From Streptomyces humidus (GTDB taxonomy: Bacteria > Actinomycetota > Actinomycetes > Streptomycetales > Streptomycetaceae): a stretch of DNA of 64,000 nucleotides. Each line of letters starts with the position of its first letter. Positions within the stretch are counted from its first letter, which is position 1. The stretch spans positions 124,001 through 188,000 of the forward strand of contig NZ_BMTL01000003.1 in assembly GCF_014649655.1 (NCBI RefSeq). Direction: 5' to 3'. Position numbers and translations under genes: made by a program. This document shows, piece after piece, positions 35,465 through 44,377 of the stretch. The notes under the pieces are model-generated. The model was not told where the DNA came from and ran no database searches. It saw only the letters and a list, made by a program, of their open reading frames with translations.

Positions 35465-36651
35465 CGGCCGCCGGGCGGTCGCCGGGCGCGCACGCCGCGC
35501 CGCACCCCCACCCGCATCGGCATCCGCACCCGCGCCCCGCGCGTCGCGTCGTCGGCCTTCTGCTCGGCCTCGCCGCGGGCGACGCCGCCGGCTGGCCCGC
35601 CGCCCGGCACCGCGCGGCCCGGATGCCCGAATGGACCCGCCGTCTCACCCGCGAGCTCGACACCTTCGCCGAGCAGAACGCGACGACGACCCTCCCCGTC
35701 CCCATCGCCCTGAACCAGCCCCCCGAGCCCCTGCGCCTCGGTCCCTCCGACGACGCCGAATGGGCGGCGTTCGCGGCCGAGGCGGTGCTGCGGGCCGGCG
35801 ACGACGACGCCCTCGGCGACCTGAGCCGCGAACGCCGCACACGCGCCGCGATCGACCTCGCCTGGAACGCCATCGCCTGCGAGGTGGCGGCCGCCGCCGA
35901 CCGCGCCCCCGAGATCGAGTCCGCCGTCCTGCCGTTGCGCGCCCGCATCTCCGTCCGGGCGGGCCTGGGCAACCTCGCCGCCGGTCTGCGCCCCCCTGCC
36001 ACCGGCCACGACAACCCCCACTACTTCGACGACGCGGCCTGCGTACGCGCCTGCGTCCTGGCGGTGGCGCACCCCGGAGACCCCCGACTCGCCGCCGCAC
36101 TGGCCGAGTTCGACGCCCGCTACACCCAGGACGGCGACGGCGTGCACGGTGCGCGCGCGATGGCGGCGGCCCTCGCGCTGGCCCTCGTGGGCGCGGACCC
36201 CCGGGACTGTGTGGCGGCGGCGCTCACCGAGCTCCCCGAGCACACGGAGATCGGCCGCAACGCCCGTCACGCGCTCCGGCTGGCCCACGAGGCCGACAGC
36301 GCCTTCGCGCTGGTCCCCCTGCTGGAACACCAGATCGTCGACCACGTCTACAGCTACGGCATCGCGGCGGCCGAGACGGTCCCCGTGGCGCTCGCGCTGA
36401 CGGCGGCGTCGGGCGGCCGCGTCGGCGAGGCCGTCCCGGCGGCGGCCTGTCTGTCCCGGGTCGCCGACTCGGCCCCGGCGCTGGCCGGCGCGCTGACGGG
36501 CGCGCTGGGCGGCGGCGACGCGATCCCCGCCGCGTGGCGCGCCAGCTGCCGCACCCTCTCCGGCTGTGTGCTCCCCCGCCTCACCGGCACCGACCTGGTG
36601 GAACTCGCCGAACTCCTGGAAGCCGCGCAACCGGCCACACCAGGAGGATGA
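35461..36651 (+). CDS. ADP-ribosylglycohydrolase family protein 2, degenerate metal site
   Basis: A 396-residue ARH-fold protein. A His/Pro-rich N-terminal tail (HPHPHRHPHPRP, about 15-26) could bind metal. LLGLAAGDAAGWPAARH and SDDAEWAAFAAEAVL are the family's first two motifs. At the third, where paralogues read GRDADT, it has SRVADSAPALAGAL, so the first metal-binding Asp is lost. It may be weakly active or a non-catalytic partner of ARH1, whose stop it overlaps (ATGA). An aggaggatgattc junction follows into ARH3. Confidence 0.8.
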   Translation: MTAAGRSPGAHAAPHPHPHRHPHPRPARRVVGLLLGLAAGDAAGWPAARHRAARMPEWTRRLTRELDTFAEQNATTTLPVPIALNQPPEPLRLGPSDDAEWAAFAAEAVLRAGDDDALGDLSRERRTRAAIDLAWNAIACEVAAAADRAPEIESAVLPLRARISVRAGLGNLAAGLRPPATGHDNPHYFDDAACVRACVLAVAHPGDPRLAAALAEFDARYTQDGDGVHGARAMAAALALALVGADPRDCVAAALTELPEHTEIGRNARHALRLAHEADSAFALVPLLEHQIVDHVYSYGIAAAETVPVALALTAASGGRVGEAVPAAACLSRVADSAPALAGALTGALGGGDAIPAAWRASCRTLSGCVLPRLTGTDLVELAELLEAAQPATPGG

Positions 36652-36659
36652 TTCGGGGC

Positions 36660-37835
36660 ATGACGCCCAAAGCATCGGAAAGCCACGGCGGAACCCTGGA
36701 AGAACGCATCACCGGCGCCCTCGTGGGGGCCGCCGTGGGCGACGCCCTCGGCGGCCCCGTCGAGGGCTACTCCCCCGAGCAGATCCTCCAGCGGCACGGC
36801 GGCCGGGTCCACGGCGTGGTCGGCCCCTGGAACGGCGAGGAGTGGCGCACCGCCCGCCCCATTGCCCCTTACCACAAGGGCGACGGCCACGTCACCGACG
36901 ACACCTTGATGACCCATGCCCTGATCCGGGTCTACGCCGTCGTCCGCGACCACCTGGACGCCTACGCCATCGCCGAGCACCTGGTGACGGACCTGATGAC
37001 GACACCCCGCTGGATCCCGGAGCTGGAGGCGGAGACGCTCCCCCTGCACCGGATCTTCCTCGCGGAGAAATGGCTGGTGGCCAGAGTCCACTACGGCCAT
37101 GCCGACCCCCGCGAAGCCGGCGTCGGCAACATCGTCAACTGCGGGGCCGCGATGTACATGGCCCCCGTCGGGCTGGTCAACGCGGCCGACCCGGCGCGCG
37201 CTTACACCGAGGCCCTGGACGTCGCGGGCGCCCACCAGTCGTCGTACGGACGTGAGGCGGCCGGGGTCTTCGCGGCGGCGGTCGCGGCGGCCTGCGCGCC
37301 GCGGGCGACGCCGGAATCGGTGGTCGCGAGCTGTCTGTCCCTGGCGAAGGACGGCACGCGCGCGGCGATCGAGGCGGTCTGCGAGACGGCGGCCCGCCAC
37401 ACCGACTTCGAGTCCGCGCTCGTCCCGCTCCGTGAGGCGGTGGCGCCCTTCGACACGGTCGGTCCCGACTACCGTCGGCCCTCGCTGGCCGCCCGCCGCC
37501 CCTCCCGGGTGCACGCGATCGAGGAACTCCCCGTCGCGCTCGGCATGTTGCTGGTGGCCGGCGGCGACTACCGGCAGGCGGTGCTCGGCTCCGTGAACTA
37601 CGGCCGCGACTGCGACTCCATCGCCACGATGGCGGGAGCGCTGGCCGGCGCACTGGGCTCGCCCGTCCCGGACGACTGGTCCAAGCAGGTCGCCGAGGCC
37701 AGCCGGCTCGACCTCCGGCAGCCCGCGGCGACCCTCCTCGAGGTCGCCCGGGAGATCTTCGCGCGCGACGTCCGCCGCCGCCGCGCCCACGAGCAGGCGT
37801 TCCACGCCCTGGAAGGCACGCGATGCTCCGACTGA
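36660..37835 (+). CDS. ADP-ribosylglycohydrolase family protein 3
   Basis: A 391-residue ARH-family enzyme with complete motifs: GAAVGDALGGPVEGY near residue 22, HVTDDTLMTHALIRVY around 78-93, and NYGRDCDSIATMAGALAG near 318-335. It is more like the ARH members next to sugar kinases than to DraG. ATG 36660 is 12 bp after the ribosome site GGAGG; ATG 36648 overlaps the preceding stop as ATGA but has no spacing, so the later start is preferred. It overlaps ARH4 by 13 bp. Confidence 0.84.
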   Translation: MTPKASESHGGTLEERITGALVGAAVGDALGGPVEGYSPEQILQRHGGRVHGVVGPWNGEEWRTARPIAPYHKGDGHVTDDTLMTHALIRVYAVVRDHLDAYAIAEHLVTDLMTTPRWIPELEAETLPLHRIFLAEKWLVARVHYGHADPREAGVGNIVNCGAAMYMAPVGLVNAADPARAYTEALDVAGAHQSSYGREAAGVFAAAVAAACAPRATPESVVASCLSLAKDGTRAAIEAVCETAARHTDFESALVPLREAVAPFDTVGPDYRRPSLAARRPSRVHAIEELPVALGMLLVAGGDYRQAVLGSVNYGRDCDSIATMAGALAGALGSPVPDDWSKQVAEASRLDLRQPAATLLEVAREIFARDVRRRRAHEQAFHALEGTRCSD

Positions 37836-39253
37836 CCTGGGTCCAGCCGGAGGACCTCCTGGGCCACGAGCTGCGCCAGGCCGCCGAGGACGGCCGGGAG
37901 GCGGGGGCGGTCGCCGCCCGCTGGAAGGCCGCGGGCGGGGGCGGGGCGCCGGCCCGGGCGGGCGCCTCGCCGCAGCGGGCCTCCCGTTACCTGCGCCTCC
38001 TCGCCGAAGACCTCCTGGACGAACTCGCCGACCTGCCCAGCAGATCGGCGCAGGACGAGCCGACGGAGCTGGAGAAGATCAAGGCCCTGTGCCCGCACTG
38101 GCCGGACCGGCCGGCCGGCGACCGTCCCCCGGCCACCCGCCGGACCCGGACCCTGACCCTGACCCGGCCCCCGGCTGCCGCACCGGCCTGGCTGGAGGCG
38201 GCCTGGCTGGGCCGGGCCGTCGGCTGCCTCCTCGGCAAGCCCGTCGAGAAGCTTCCCCTGGACGCCGTCCGCGCCCTCGCCCGCTCCACCGGGAACTGGC
38301 CCCTCACCGGGTACTTCACCGCCCGGGGAGTACCCGGTCCCCTCCTCGCCGCCCACCCCTGGAACCGCCGCTCGGCGGGCACCTCGCTCGCCGAGAACAT
38401 CGACGGCATGCCCGAGGACGACGACCTCAACTACCCGCTGCTCAACCTGCTCCTGCTGCAACGTCACGGAAAGGACTTCACCACCGCCGACGTCGCCCGG
38501 CTCTGGCTCGACGAACTCCCTCCCGGCCGCGCCTTCACCGCCGAGCGCGTCGCCCTGCGCAACCTGCTCTGCGGCGTCGAACCCCCGCACACCGCCCGCC
38601 ACCGCAACCCCTTCCGCGAATGGATCGGCGCCCTGATCCGCGCCGACGTCCACGGCTGGACCAACCCCGGCGACCCGGCAGGCGCCGCGGAACAGGCCCA
38701 CCGCGACGCCTGCCTCACCCACACCGCCAACGGCGTCTACGCGGCGATGTTCACCGCGGCCGTGATCGCCGCGGCCGCGGCCGGCGACAGGGACGTCCAC
38801 GCCTGTCTGCGCACCGGACTGACCGTCGTCCCCCCGCGCTCCCGTCTCTCCCGGGCCGTCGCGCACGCCGTCCGGCTGGCCGGGGAACACCCCGGCCCCG
38901 ACGGGTTCGACACCGTCGTGGACGAACTCCACGCCGCCCACCGCGCGTCCCACTGGGTCCACGCCGTCCCCAACACGGCCCTGATCGCCGCTGCCCTCAC
39001 CCACGCGGACGGCGACTTCACCCGCTCCGTCCGCGGCGCCGTGGCCGGCGGCCTGGACACCGATTCGGCCGGCGCGACGGCCGGCGGCGTCGCCGCCCTC
39101 CTCGCCGGCGCCCCGGCCGCCCTCCCCGACCACTGGACGGCCCCCCTCAAGAACCGACTGGCCACCTCCGTCGCCGACTTCAACGGCGTCGGCTTCGACA
39201 CCCTGGCCCACCTGACCTGGTCCCTCACCCACCGGGAGGCTTCCCGCCCATGA
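37823..39253 (+). CDS. ADP-ribosylglycohydrolase family protein 4, with extended N-terminus
   Basis: A 476-residue protein, longer than its paralogues. Residues 1-125 form an extra region beginning MLRLTWVQPEDLLGHELRQA, with a helical part (LRLLAEDLLDELADLP) and a Thr/Pro-rich linker. The ARH fold then starts at WLGRAVGCLLGKPVEKLP, with the metal motif GMPEDDDLNYPLLNLLL and the third motif AVAGGLDTDSAGATAGGVAALL. Key acidic residues are present, but the spacing differs from ARH1. The start lies inside ARH3 (13-bp overlap) and the stop overlaps the kinase start (ATGA). Confidence 0.83.
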   Translation: MLRLTWVQPEDLLGHELRQAAEDGREAGAVAARWKAAGGGGAPARAGASPQRASRYLRLLAEDLLDELADLPSRSAQDEPTELEKIKALCPHWPDRPAGDRPPATRRTRTLTLTRPPAAAPAWLEAAWLGRAVGCLLGKPVEKLPLDAVRALARSTGNWPLTGYFTARGVPGPLLAAHPWNRRSAGTSLAENIDGMPEDDDLNYPLLNLLLLQRHGKDFTTADVARLWLDELPPGRAFTAERVALRNLLCGVEPPHTARHRNPFREWIGALIRADVHGWTNPGDPAGAAEQAHRDACLTHTANGVYAAMFTAAVIAAAAAGDRDVHACLRTGLTVVPPRSRLSRAVAHAVRLAGEHPGPDGFDTVVDELHAAHRASHWVHAVPNTALIAAALTHADGDFTRSVRGAVAGGLDTDSAGATAGGVAALLAGAPAALPDHWTAPLKNRLATSVADFNGVGFDTLAHLTWSLTHREASRP

Positions 39254-40143
39254 CCGACATCGTCGTGCTCGGCAGCACGAACATGGACCTCGTCGCCTAC
39301 GTCGAGAAACCCCCGGAGCGCGGAGAGACCGTGACGGGACGGGAGTTCCGCACGATCCCCGGCGGCAAGGGCGCCAACCAGGCGATCGCCGCCGCCCACG
39401 CGGGCGGCACGGTCTCGATGATCGGCGCGGTCGGCAACGACGCCTTCGGCGCCCGCCTGCGCTCCACGCTCGACCGGTCGGGCGTCGACACCGACCACCT
39501 GCGCACCGTCGAAGCCCCCTCGGGGACCGCGCACATCGTCGTGGACGACGAGGGCGGCAACGCCATCGTCGTCGTCCCCGGCGCCAACGGCACCGTCGAC
39601 CACCTCGCCCCCGGCGACGAAGGCCTCATCGCCTCCGCCGACACCCTCCTGCTGCAGCTCGAGATCCCGACGGCCGCGGTCGTCGCGGGCGCCCGGGCGG
39701 CCCGCGCGCACGGCGTCCGGACGATCCTCACCCCGGCCCCCGCCCGGCCGCTGCCGCCCGAACTCCTCGCCGCCACCGACCTGTTGATCCCCAACGAGCA
39801 CGAGGCGGCCGTGCTCACCGGGCGCACCGACCCGCGCGAGGCGGCCCGCGTCCTGCTGGACAGCGTGCCGGAGGTGGTCATCACACTGGGAGCGGCAGGC
39901 AGCCTGTACGCGGCCCGTGACGCCCAGCCCCTCACCGTCCCCGCCCCACGCGTCACCCCCGTCGACTCGACCGGCGCGGGCGACACCTTCGTCGGCGCCC
40001 TCGCCGTGGCCCTCGGCGAGCACCGACCGATGCGGGAGGCCCTCGCCTGGGCGGCCGCCGCGGCCGCGCTGTCGGTCCGACGCACCGGCGCGTCCGCCTC
40101 GATGCCGTGCCGCTCCGAGATCGAGACGCAGTACGCCTCATGA
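39250..40143 (+). CDS. ribokinase-type PfkB-family sugar kinase
   Basis: A 297-residue carbohydrate kinase. The N-terminal VVLGSTNMDLVAYVEKPPERGET and IPGGKGANQA are ribokinase hallmarks; DSTGAGDTFVGALAVAL carries the catalytic Asp and anion hole. It probably phosphorylates D-ribose or a ribosyl compound freed by an upstream ARH enzyme. It is coupled on both sides by ATGA. A similar pairing, an ARH-family gene beside a PfkB kinase, occurs in E. coli yegU-yegV, which supports a nucleoside- or ribose-salvage role. True ribokinase activity is likely but not certain. Confidence 0.86.
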   Translation: MTDIVVLGSTNMDLVAYVEKPPERGETVTGREFRTIPGGKGANQAIAAAHAGGTVSMIGAVGNDAFGARLRSTLDRSGVDTDHLRTVEAPSGTAHIVVDDEGGNAIVVVPGANGTVDHLAPGDEGLIASADTLLLQLEIPTAAVVAGARAARAHGVRTILTPAPARPLPPELLAATDLLIPNEHEAAVLTGRTDPREAARVLLDSVPEVVITLGAAGSLYAARDAQPLTVPAPRVTPVDSTGAGDTFVGALAVALGEHRPMREALAWAAAAAALSVRRTGASASMPCRSEIETQYAS

Positions 40144-41336
40144 CCGCGACGACTCCCGCACTGCACGGTGTGCGCGTCCTCGACCTGGCCACCCTCTTCG
40201 CCGGCCCCCTCGCCGCGACCATGCTCGGCGACTTCGGCGCGGAGGTCGTCAAGGTCGAGCACCCCGCCCAGCCCGACCCCTCCCGAGGTCACGGCCCGGC
40301 CAAGGACGGCGTGGGCCTGTGGTGGAAACTCCTCGGCCGCAACAAGCGCGCCATCACCCTGAACCTCTCCAAGCCGGGCGGCCGCGCCACCCTGCTGCGG
40401 CTGGCCGCCACCGCCGACGTGATCATCGAGAACTTCCGTCCCGGCACGCTGGAGAAGTGGGACCTCGGCTGGGAGGAGCTGTCGGCGGCCAACCCCCGGC
40501 TCGTTCTCGCCCGGGTCACCGCCTTCGGCCAGTTCGGCCCCTACGCGCACCGCCCCGGCTTCGGCACCCTCGCCGAGGCGATGAGCGGGTTCGCCGCCAT
40601 CACGGGAGAGCCGGACGCCTCGCCGACCCTCCCGCCGTTCGGTCTGGCCGACTCGATCGCGGGCCTGGCCACCGCCTACGCCGTCATGACGGCCCTCGCC
40701 GCCCGCGACCGCACCGGCGAGGGCCAGGTCGTCGACATGGCGATCATCGAGCCCATCCTCACCGTGCTCGGCCCCCAGCCCCTCTGGTACGACCAGCTCG
40801 GCTACGTCCAGGCCCGCACCGGCAACCGGTCCGCGAACAACGCCCCCCGCAACACCTACCGCACGGCCGACGGAGGCTGGGTCGCCGTGTCGACCTCGGC
40901 GCAGTCCGTCGCGGAACGGGTGATGCGCCTGGTCGGCCGCCCCGATCTGATCGACGAACCCTGGTTCGCCACGGGCGTGGGGCGGGCCGCCCACGCCGAC
41001 GTCCTCGACGAGGCGGTCGGCGCCTGGATCGCCGCCCGCACCCGCACCGACGTCCTCGCCGCCTTCGAGAAGGCGGAGGCGGCCGTCGCCCCGGTCCAGG
41101 ACGTGCGGGACGTGATGACCGACCCCCAGTACCAGGCCCTCGACACGGTCACCGCGGTCGACGACCCGGAGCTGGGCCGCATCCGCATGCAGAACGTCCT
41201 GTTCCGCCTCTCGGCGACCCCCGGCGCGATCCGCTGGGCAGGCCGCCCGCACGGCGCCGACACGGAGTCCGTCCTGACCGAGCTGGGCCTGACGCCGGCC
41301 GAGCTGAGCGCCCTGCGCACGGAGGGCGCCCTATGA
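40140..41336 (+). CDS. CaiB/BaiF-family class III CoA-transferase
   Basis: A 398-residue enzyme that moves CoA between carboxylic acids. LDLATLFAGPLAATMLGDFGAEVVKVEHP opens the fold (cited here as positions 14-42); NKRAITLNLSKPGGR is near 73; the catalytic Asp is expected in PPFGLADSIAGLATAYAVM near 170. It is coupled by ATGA to the kinase before it and the CitE-like lyase after it. CaiB-type transferases next to CitE-type lyases often form malate/citramalate or related CoA-dependent cleavage pairs, so a dicarboxylate substrate is likely. Confidence 0.86.
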   Translation: MTATTPALHGVRVLDLATLFAGPLAATMLGDFGAEVVKVEHPAQPDPSRGHGPAKDGVGLWWKLLGRNKRAITLNLSKPGGRATLLRLAATADVIIENFRPGTLEKWDLGWEELSAANPRLVLARVTAFGQFGPYAHRPGFGTLAEAMSGFAAITGEPDASPTLPPFGLADSIAGLATAYAVMTALAARDRTGEGQVVDMAIIEPILTVLGPQPLWYDQLGYVQARTGNRSANNAPRNTYRTADGGWVAVSTSAQSVAERVMRLVGRPDLIDEPWFATGVGRAAHADVLDEAVGAWIAARTRTDVLAAFEKAEAAVAPVQDVRDVMTDPQYQALDTVTAVDDPELGRIRMQNVLFRLSATPGAIRWAGRPHGADTESVLTELGLTPAELSALRTEGAL

Positions 41337-42166
41337 CGGCACCCCCTCTGACCTGGCTCTATGTTCCGGGCGACCGCCCGCAGACCGTCACCAAGGCCCT
41401 CGCCTGCGGTGCCGACGTCGTCATCGTCGACCTGGAGGACGCGGTCGCCCCGGACCGCAAGGAGTACGCCCGCACGGCCACCGCCGAGCGCCTGCGCGAG
41501 CCCCAGCCGGTCCCCGTCCACGTCCGGGTCAACGCCCTGGACACCCCGTTCGCCGCGGCGGACCTGCGCACGCTGGCCGCCCTGCCCGGCGTCCGCGGCC
41601 TGCGCCTGCCCAAGGTGACGTCCCCGCACCAGATCACCCGCGTCGCCCGGTCCACACCCCGGGCCGAAGGCGGGGCCACCCCTCTCCACGCCCTCCTGGA
41701 GACGGCCCTCGGCGTCGAACACGCCTACGCCATCGCCTCCGCCCACCCCGCTCTGCGCGGCATCGCCCTGGGCGAGGCCGACCTCCGCGCCGATCTGGGC
41801 GTCCGTGCGGACGCCGGCCTCGACTGGTCCCGCTCGCGCGTGGTGGTCGCCGCCCGGGCCGCGGGCCTGGCGCCGCCGCCCCAGTCGGTCCACCCCGACA
41901 TCCGGGACCTGGACGGCCTCGCCGTCAGCTGCGCCCACGGCCGCACCCTCGGCTTCCTGGGCCGCGCCGCCGTCCACCCCCGCCAGCTCCCGATCATCGA
42001 ACAGGCCTACCTGCCCACCCAGCAGGAACTGGAGGACGCCGAGACGATCGTGAAGGCGGCGGCCACCGAGGAAGGCGCCCAGGCCCTCCCGGACGGCCGT
42101 TTCATCGACGCGGCCGTGGTGGCGGCCGCCCGGCGCACCCTGTCGCTGGCGGCCCGCGGCGACTGA
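41333..42166 (+). CDS. HpcH/HpaI aldolase-fold CoA-ester lyase (CitE-like)
   Basis: A 277-residue TIM-barrel lyase. LYVPGDRPQTVTKALACGADVVIVDLEDAV is the typical N-terminus (positions 8-38), VRVNALDTPFAAADL supplies the CoA-binding Arg, ETALGVEHAYAIAS the metal-binding Glu, and LGEADLRADLG the metal-binding Asp. The reaction expected is cleavage of a malyl- or citramalyl-like CoA thioester to acetyl- or propionyl-CoA plus a 2-oxo acid such as glyoxylate. ATGA coupling to the CoA-transferase makes a transferase-lyase pair. A strong hairpin ends the operon 17 bp later. Confidence 0.85.
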   Translation: MTAPPLTWLYVPGDRPQTVTKALACGADVVIVDLEDAVAPDRKEYARTATAERLREPQPVPVHVRVNALDTPFAAADLRTLAALPGVRGLRLPKVTSPHQITRVARSTPRAEGGATPLHALLETALGVEHAYAIASAHPALRGIALGEADLRADLGVRADAGLDWSRSRVVVAARAAGLAPPPQSVHPDIRDLDGLAVSCAHGRTLGFLGRAAVHPRQLPIIEQAYLPTQQELEDAETIVKAAATEEGAQALPDGRFIDAAVVAAARRTLSLAARGD

Positions 42167-42183
42167 ACCCGCCCGGACACGAC

Positions 42184-42215
42184 CGAGGGCGCCCGGCAGA
42201 CCCCGGGCGCCCTCG
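42184..42215. terminator. bidirectional hairpin between the CitE-like gene and lgt
   Basis: A perfect 13-bp stem (42184-42196 with 42203-42215) and 6-nt loop sit between convergent genes, 18 bp from each stop. No U-tract. Confidence 0.8.
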
Positions 42216-42233
42216 TCGTCGTACTGCCGGCCG

Positions 42234-43361
42234 TCAGCCCTTCTTGCCGGCCGACTCCGCTTCGTCCTTCTTCAGGACGCCCCCGGCGGGCCCTGCCTTC
42301 GCGTCCTGCGCGACATCCGCCTGCGCGTCGGCCTCGGCGTCGGGCTCCGGCTCGGTCTCGGCCTTCGCGCCCGAGGGCTTCGCGGCAGCGGCGGACTCGT
42401 CCCCGGAGCCGACCTTCGCCCGGTCCTTCTCGGCGTCCTTCGCCGGGTCCTTCTCTGCGCTCGCGCTCTCCTCGGCGTCCCCTGCCTCGGCGTCGTCCTT
42501 CGGCTTGTCCTCGCCGTCGGCCGAGGCCGTGTCGTCGGAGGCGTCCGCGCCCGGTTCGACGACCGCCTCGCGCCCGGGTCGCTTCTTGGCCGAGACGACG
42601 ATGTACGTCACCGCGAGCAGGAAGACGATCAGCGCGGTCCAGTCGTTGAGCCGCAGGCCCAGGATGTGGTGGGCGTCGTCGACCCGCATGTACTCGATCC
42701 ACGCGCGGCCCACGCAGTACGCCGCGACGTACAGGGCGAACGCCCGGCCGTGGCCGAGCTTGAAGCGGCGGTCGGCCCAGATGACGAGAAGGGCGACACC
42801 GACGCACCACAGCGACTCGTACAGGAACGTCGGGTGGTAGTAGCCGGGCACCCGGCCGTCCGCCGAGGACGTGATGTGCAGGGCCCAGGGGAGGTCGGTC
42901 TCCTTGCCGTACAGCTCCTGGTTGAACCAGTTGCCCCAGCGGCCGATCGCCTGCGCGAGGGCGATCCCGGGCGCGATGGCGTCGGCGTACGCGGGCAGCG
43001 GGATGCCCCGGCGACGGCAGCCGATCCAGGCTCCCACCGCACCCAGGGCGATCGCGCCCCAGATGCCGAGGCCGCCCTCCCAGACCTTGAAGGCGTCCAC
43101 CCAGTCACGGCCCGCGCTGAAGTACAGCTCGTAGTCCGTGATCACGTGGTAGAGCCGGCCGCCGACCAGCCCGAAGGGCACCGCCCAGACGGCGATGTCG
43201 GCCACCGTCCCGGCCCGCCCGCCCCGGGCGACCCAGCGCCGGTTGCCGAGCCAGACCGCGACGAAGACGCCGATGATGATGCAGAACGCGTAGCCGCGCA
43301 GCGGTACGGGGCCGAGGTACAGCACCCCGTGCGACGGGCTGGGAATGTAGGCAAGTTCCAT
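42234..43361 (-). CDS. lgt: prolipoprotein diacylglyceryl transferase with long charged C-terminal tail
   Basis: A 375-residue membrane enzyme that adds a diacylglyceryl group to the lipobox Cys of exported prolipoproteins. Signature GRWGNWFNQELYGKETDLPW is near residues 140-159, preceded by GGRLYHVITD with the essential His region and seven predicted membrane segments up to about 260. The last ~105 residues (from about 270) are an Ala/Glu/Asp/Lys-rich, disordered-looking tail not needed for catalysis and missing in most family members. It starts at ATG 43361 (MELAYIPSPSHG). A DsbA-like gene lies 96 bp upstream on the same strand. Confidence 0.94.
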   Translation of the reverse strand: MELAYIPSPSHGVLYLGPVPLRGYAFCIIIGVFVAVWLGNRRWVARGGRAGTVADIAVWAVPFGLVGGRLYHVITDYELYFSAGRDWVDAFKVWEGGLGIWGAIALGAVGAWIGCRRRGIPLPAYADAIAPGIALAQAIGRWGNWFNQELYGKETDLPWALHITSSADGRVPGYYHPTFLYESLWCVGVALLVIWADRRFKLGHGRAFALYVAAYCVGRAWIEYMRVDDAHHILGLRLNDWTALIVFLLAVTYIVVSAKKRPGREAVVEPGADASDDTASADGEDKPKDDAEAGDAEESASAEKDPAKDAEKDRAKVGSGDESAAAAKPSGAKAETEPEPDAEADAQADVAQDAKAGPAGGVLKKDEAESAGKKG

Positions 43362-43457
43362 GGCAGGGTCGACGCTACCGTGCCGGGCCGCACCGACGAC
43401 GGGCGGCCCGGCTACGGCTCCATAACGGGCGGGTGTGAAGAGGCCTTACCCTTCTCG

Positions 43458-44234
43458 TCATCCGCGGTCGGCCTCCTCCACCATGCGCTTCAGCTTCGCC
43501 GGTGTCATCGACTGGTCCTGGTAGATGTTCTTGCCGTTGAGCAACACGGTCGGGGTGCCGCCGAAGTGGCCGTTCTGGAAGGCCTGGTTGGATTTCTCGA
43601 CCCAGCTGTCGTGCGTGCCGTCCTGGACGCAGGTGCGGAAGGCGGGCGTGTCGAGCCCGTCGACCTTGCCCGCGAGCTCGATCAGCCTGCTGTTCTCGGC
43701 ATAGGAGTCCTTCGTCTCCTCCGGCTGGTTCTCGTACAGCACGTCGTGGTACGCGGAGAACTTCCCGGCGTCCTGGGCGCAGGCCGCCGCGTTGGCGGCC
43801 CGGCGGGAGCCGCTGCCGCCCATGTTCCCGTCGATGAGGGTGGCCAGGTGGTACTCGACCTTGAGCTTTCCGGCGCCGGTCAGTCCGTGGATCGTGGGGC
43901 GGTACGTCGTCTCGAAGCCCTTGCAGGCCGGGCAGCGGAAGTCCTCCCACACCGTGAGCGTGGATCTGGCGCCCTCCTTGCCCACGGGGATCGCCAGCGC
44001 GTCCTGGCCCTGGGCCCCGGACGGCGCCACGACCGGGCCCGCCTTCTTGGGGCCGGCGTCCTTCCCCGAGTTCGCGGCGACGACGCCGATCACCGCGGCC
44101 AGCCCGAGCACACAGACCACGCTCGCGCCGACGATCAGTGTGCGCCGCCGCCGCTCGGCGGCCTTCTGCTTCTCGCGCTCCGCGGCCAGCCGTTCGCGGG
44201 CGTTGCGCTTTCCGTCACGATTCTTCTCGCTCAC
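43458..44234 (-). CDS. membrane-anchored DsbA-like thioredoxin-fold protein
   Basis: A 258-residue thiol-disulfide protein. A basic N-terminus (KNRDGKRNARERLAAEREKQ) leads into one membrane helix (LIVGASVVCVLGLAAVIGVVAA, about 35-56) as an uncleaved anchor; the catalytic domain follows outside the cell. FRCPACKGF near residue 100 is the CxxC active site and GGTPTVLLNG near 215 the cis-Pro loop. It probably introduces or shuffles disulfides in secreted proteins. GTG 44234 is chosen for GGGGG just upstream. It lies between trpA and lgt in the same direction; a trpA-linked copy is common in Streptomyces. Confidence 0.87.
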   Translation of the reverse strand: MSEKNRDGKRNARERLAAEREKQKAAERRRRTLIVGASVVCVLGLAAVIGVVAANSGKDAGPKKAGPVVAPSGAQGQDALAIPVGKEGARSTLTVWEDFRCPACKGFETTYRPTIHGLTGAGKLKVEYHLATLIDGNMGGSGSRRAANAAACAQDAGKFSAYHDVLYENQPEETKDSYAENSRLIELAGKVDGLDTPAFRTCVQDGTHDSWVEKSNQAFQNGHFGGTPTVLLNGKNIYQDQSMTPAKLKRMVEEADRG

Positions 44235-44308
44235 ACCCCCAGAACGAACCGGGGAGGCGCAATGCGCCTCCCCGACCCCAGGTCCACCCCTTCGGGTGAC
44301 CGAACCTC

Positions 44309-44377
44309 TTGTCACGCCTGACAGCTCACGCCTGACAGGCATGCCTCACAGCTCACGCCTGACAGCTCATACCTGAC
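44309..44377. repeat. 14-bp tandem repeats at the trpA 3' end
   Basis: AGCTCACGCCTGAC occurs exactly at 44323-44336 and 44350-44363, with variants at 44309-44322, 44337-44349 and 44364-44377. The trpA stop (44367-44369) sits inside the last unit. The units are contiguous and have no spacers. Confidence 0.88.

Noticed and set aside
34627..37835. Long frames seeming to fuse the ARH proteins (674 and 734 aa)
   Set aside because: Upstream parts are out-of-frame readings of the previous ARH gene; ATGA overlaps give normal starts.
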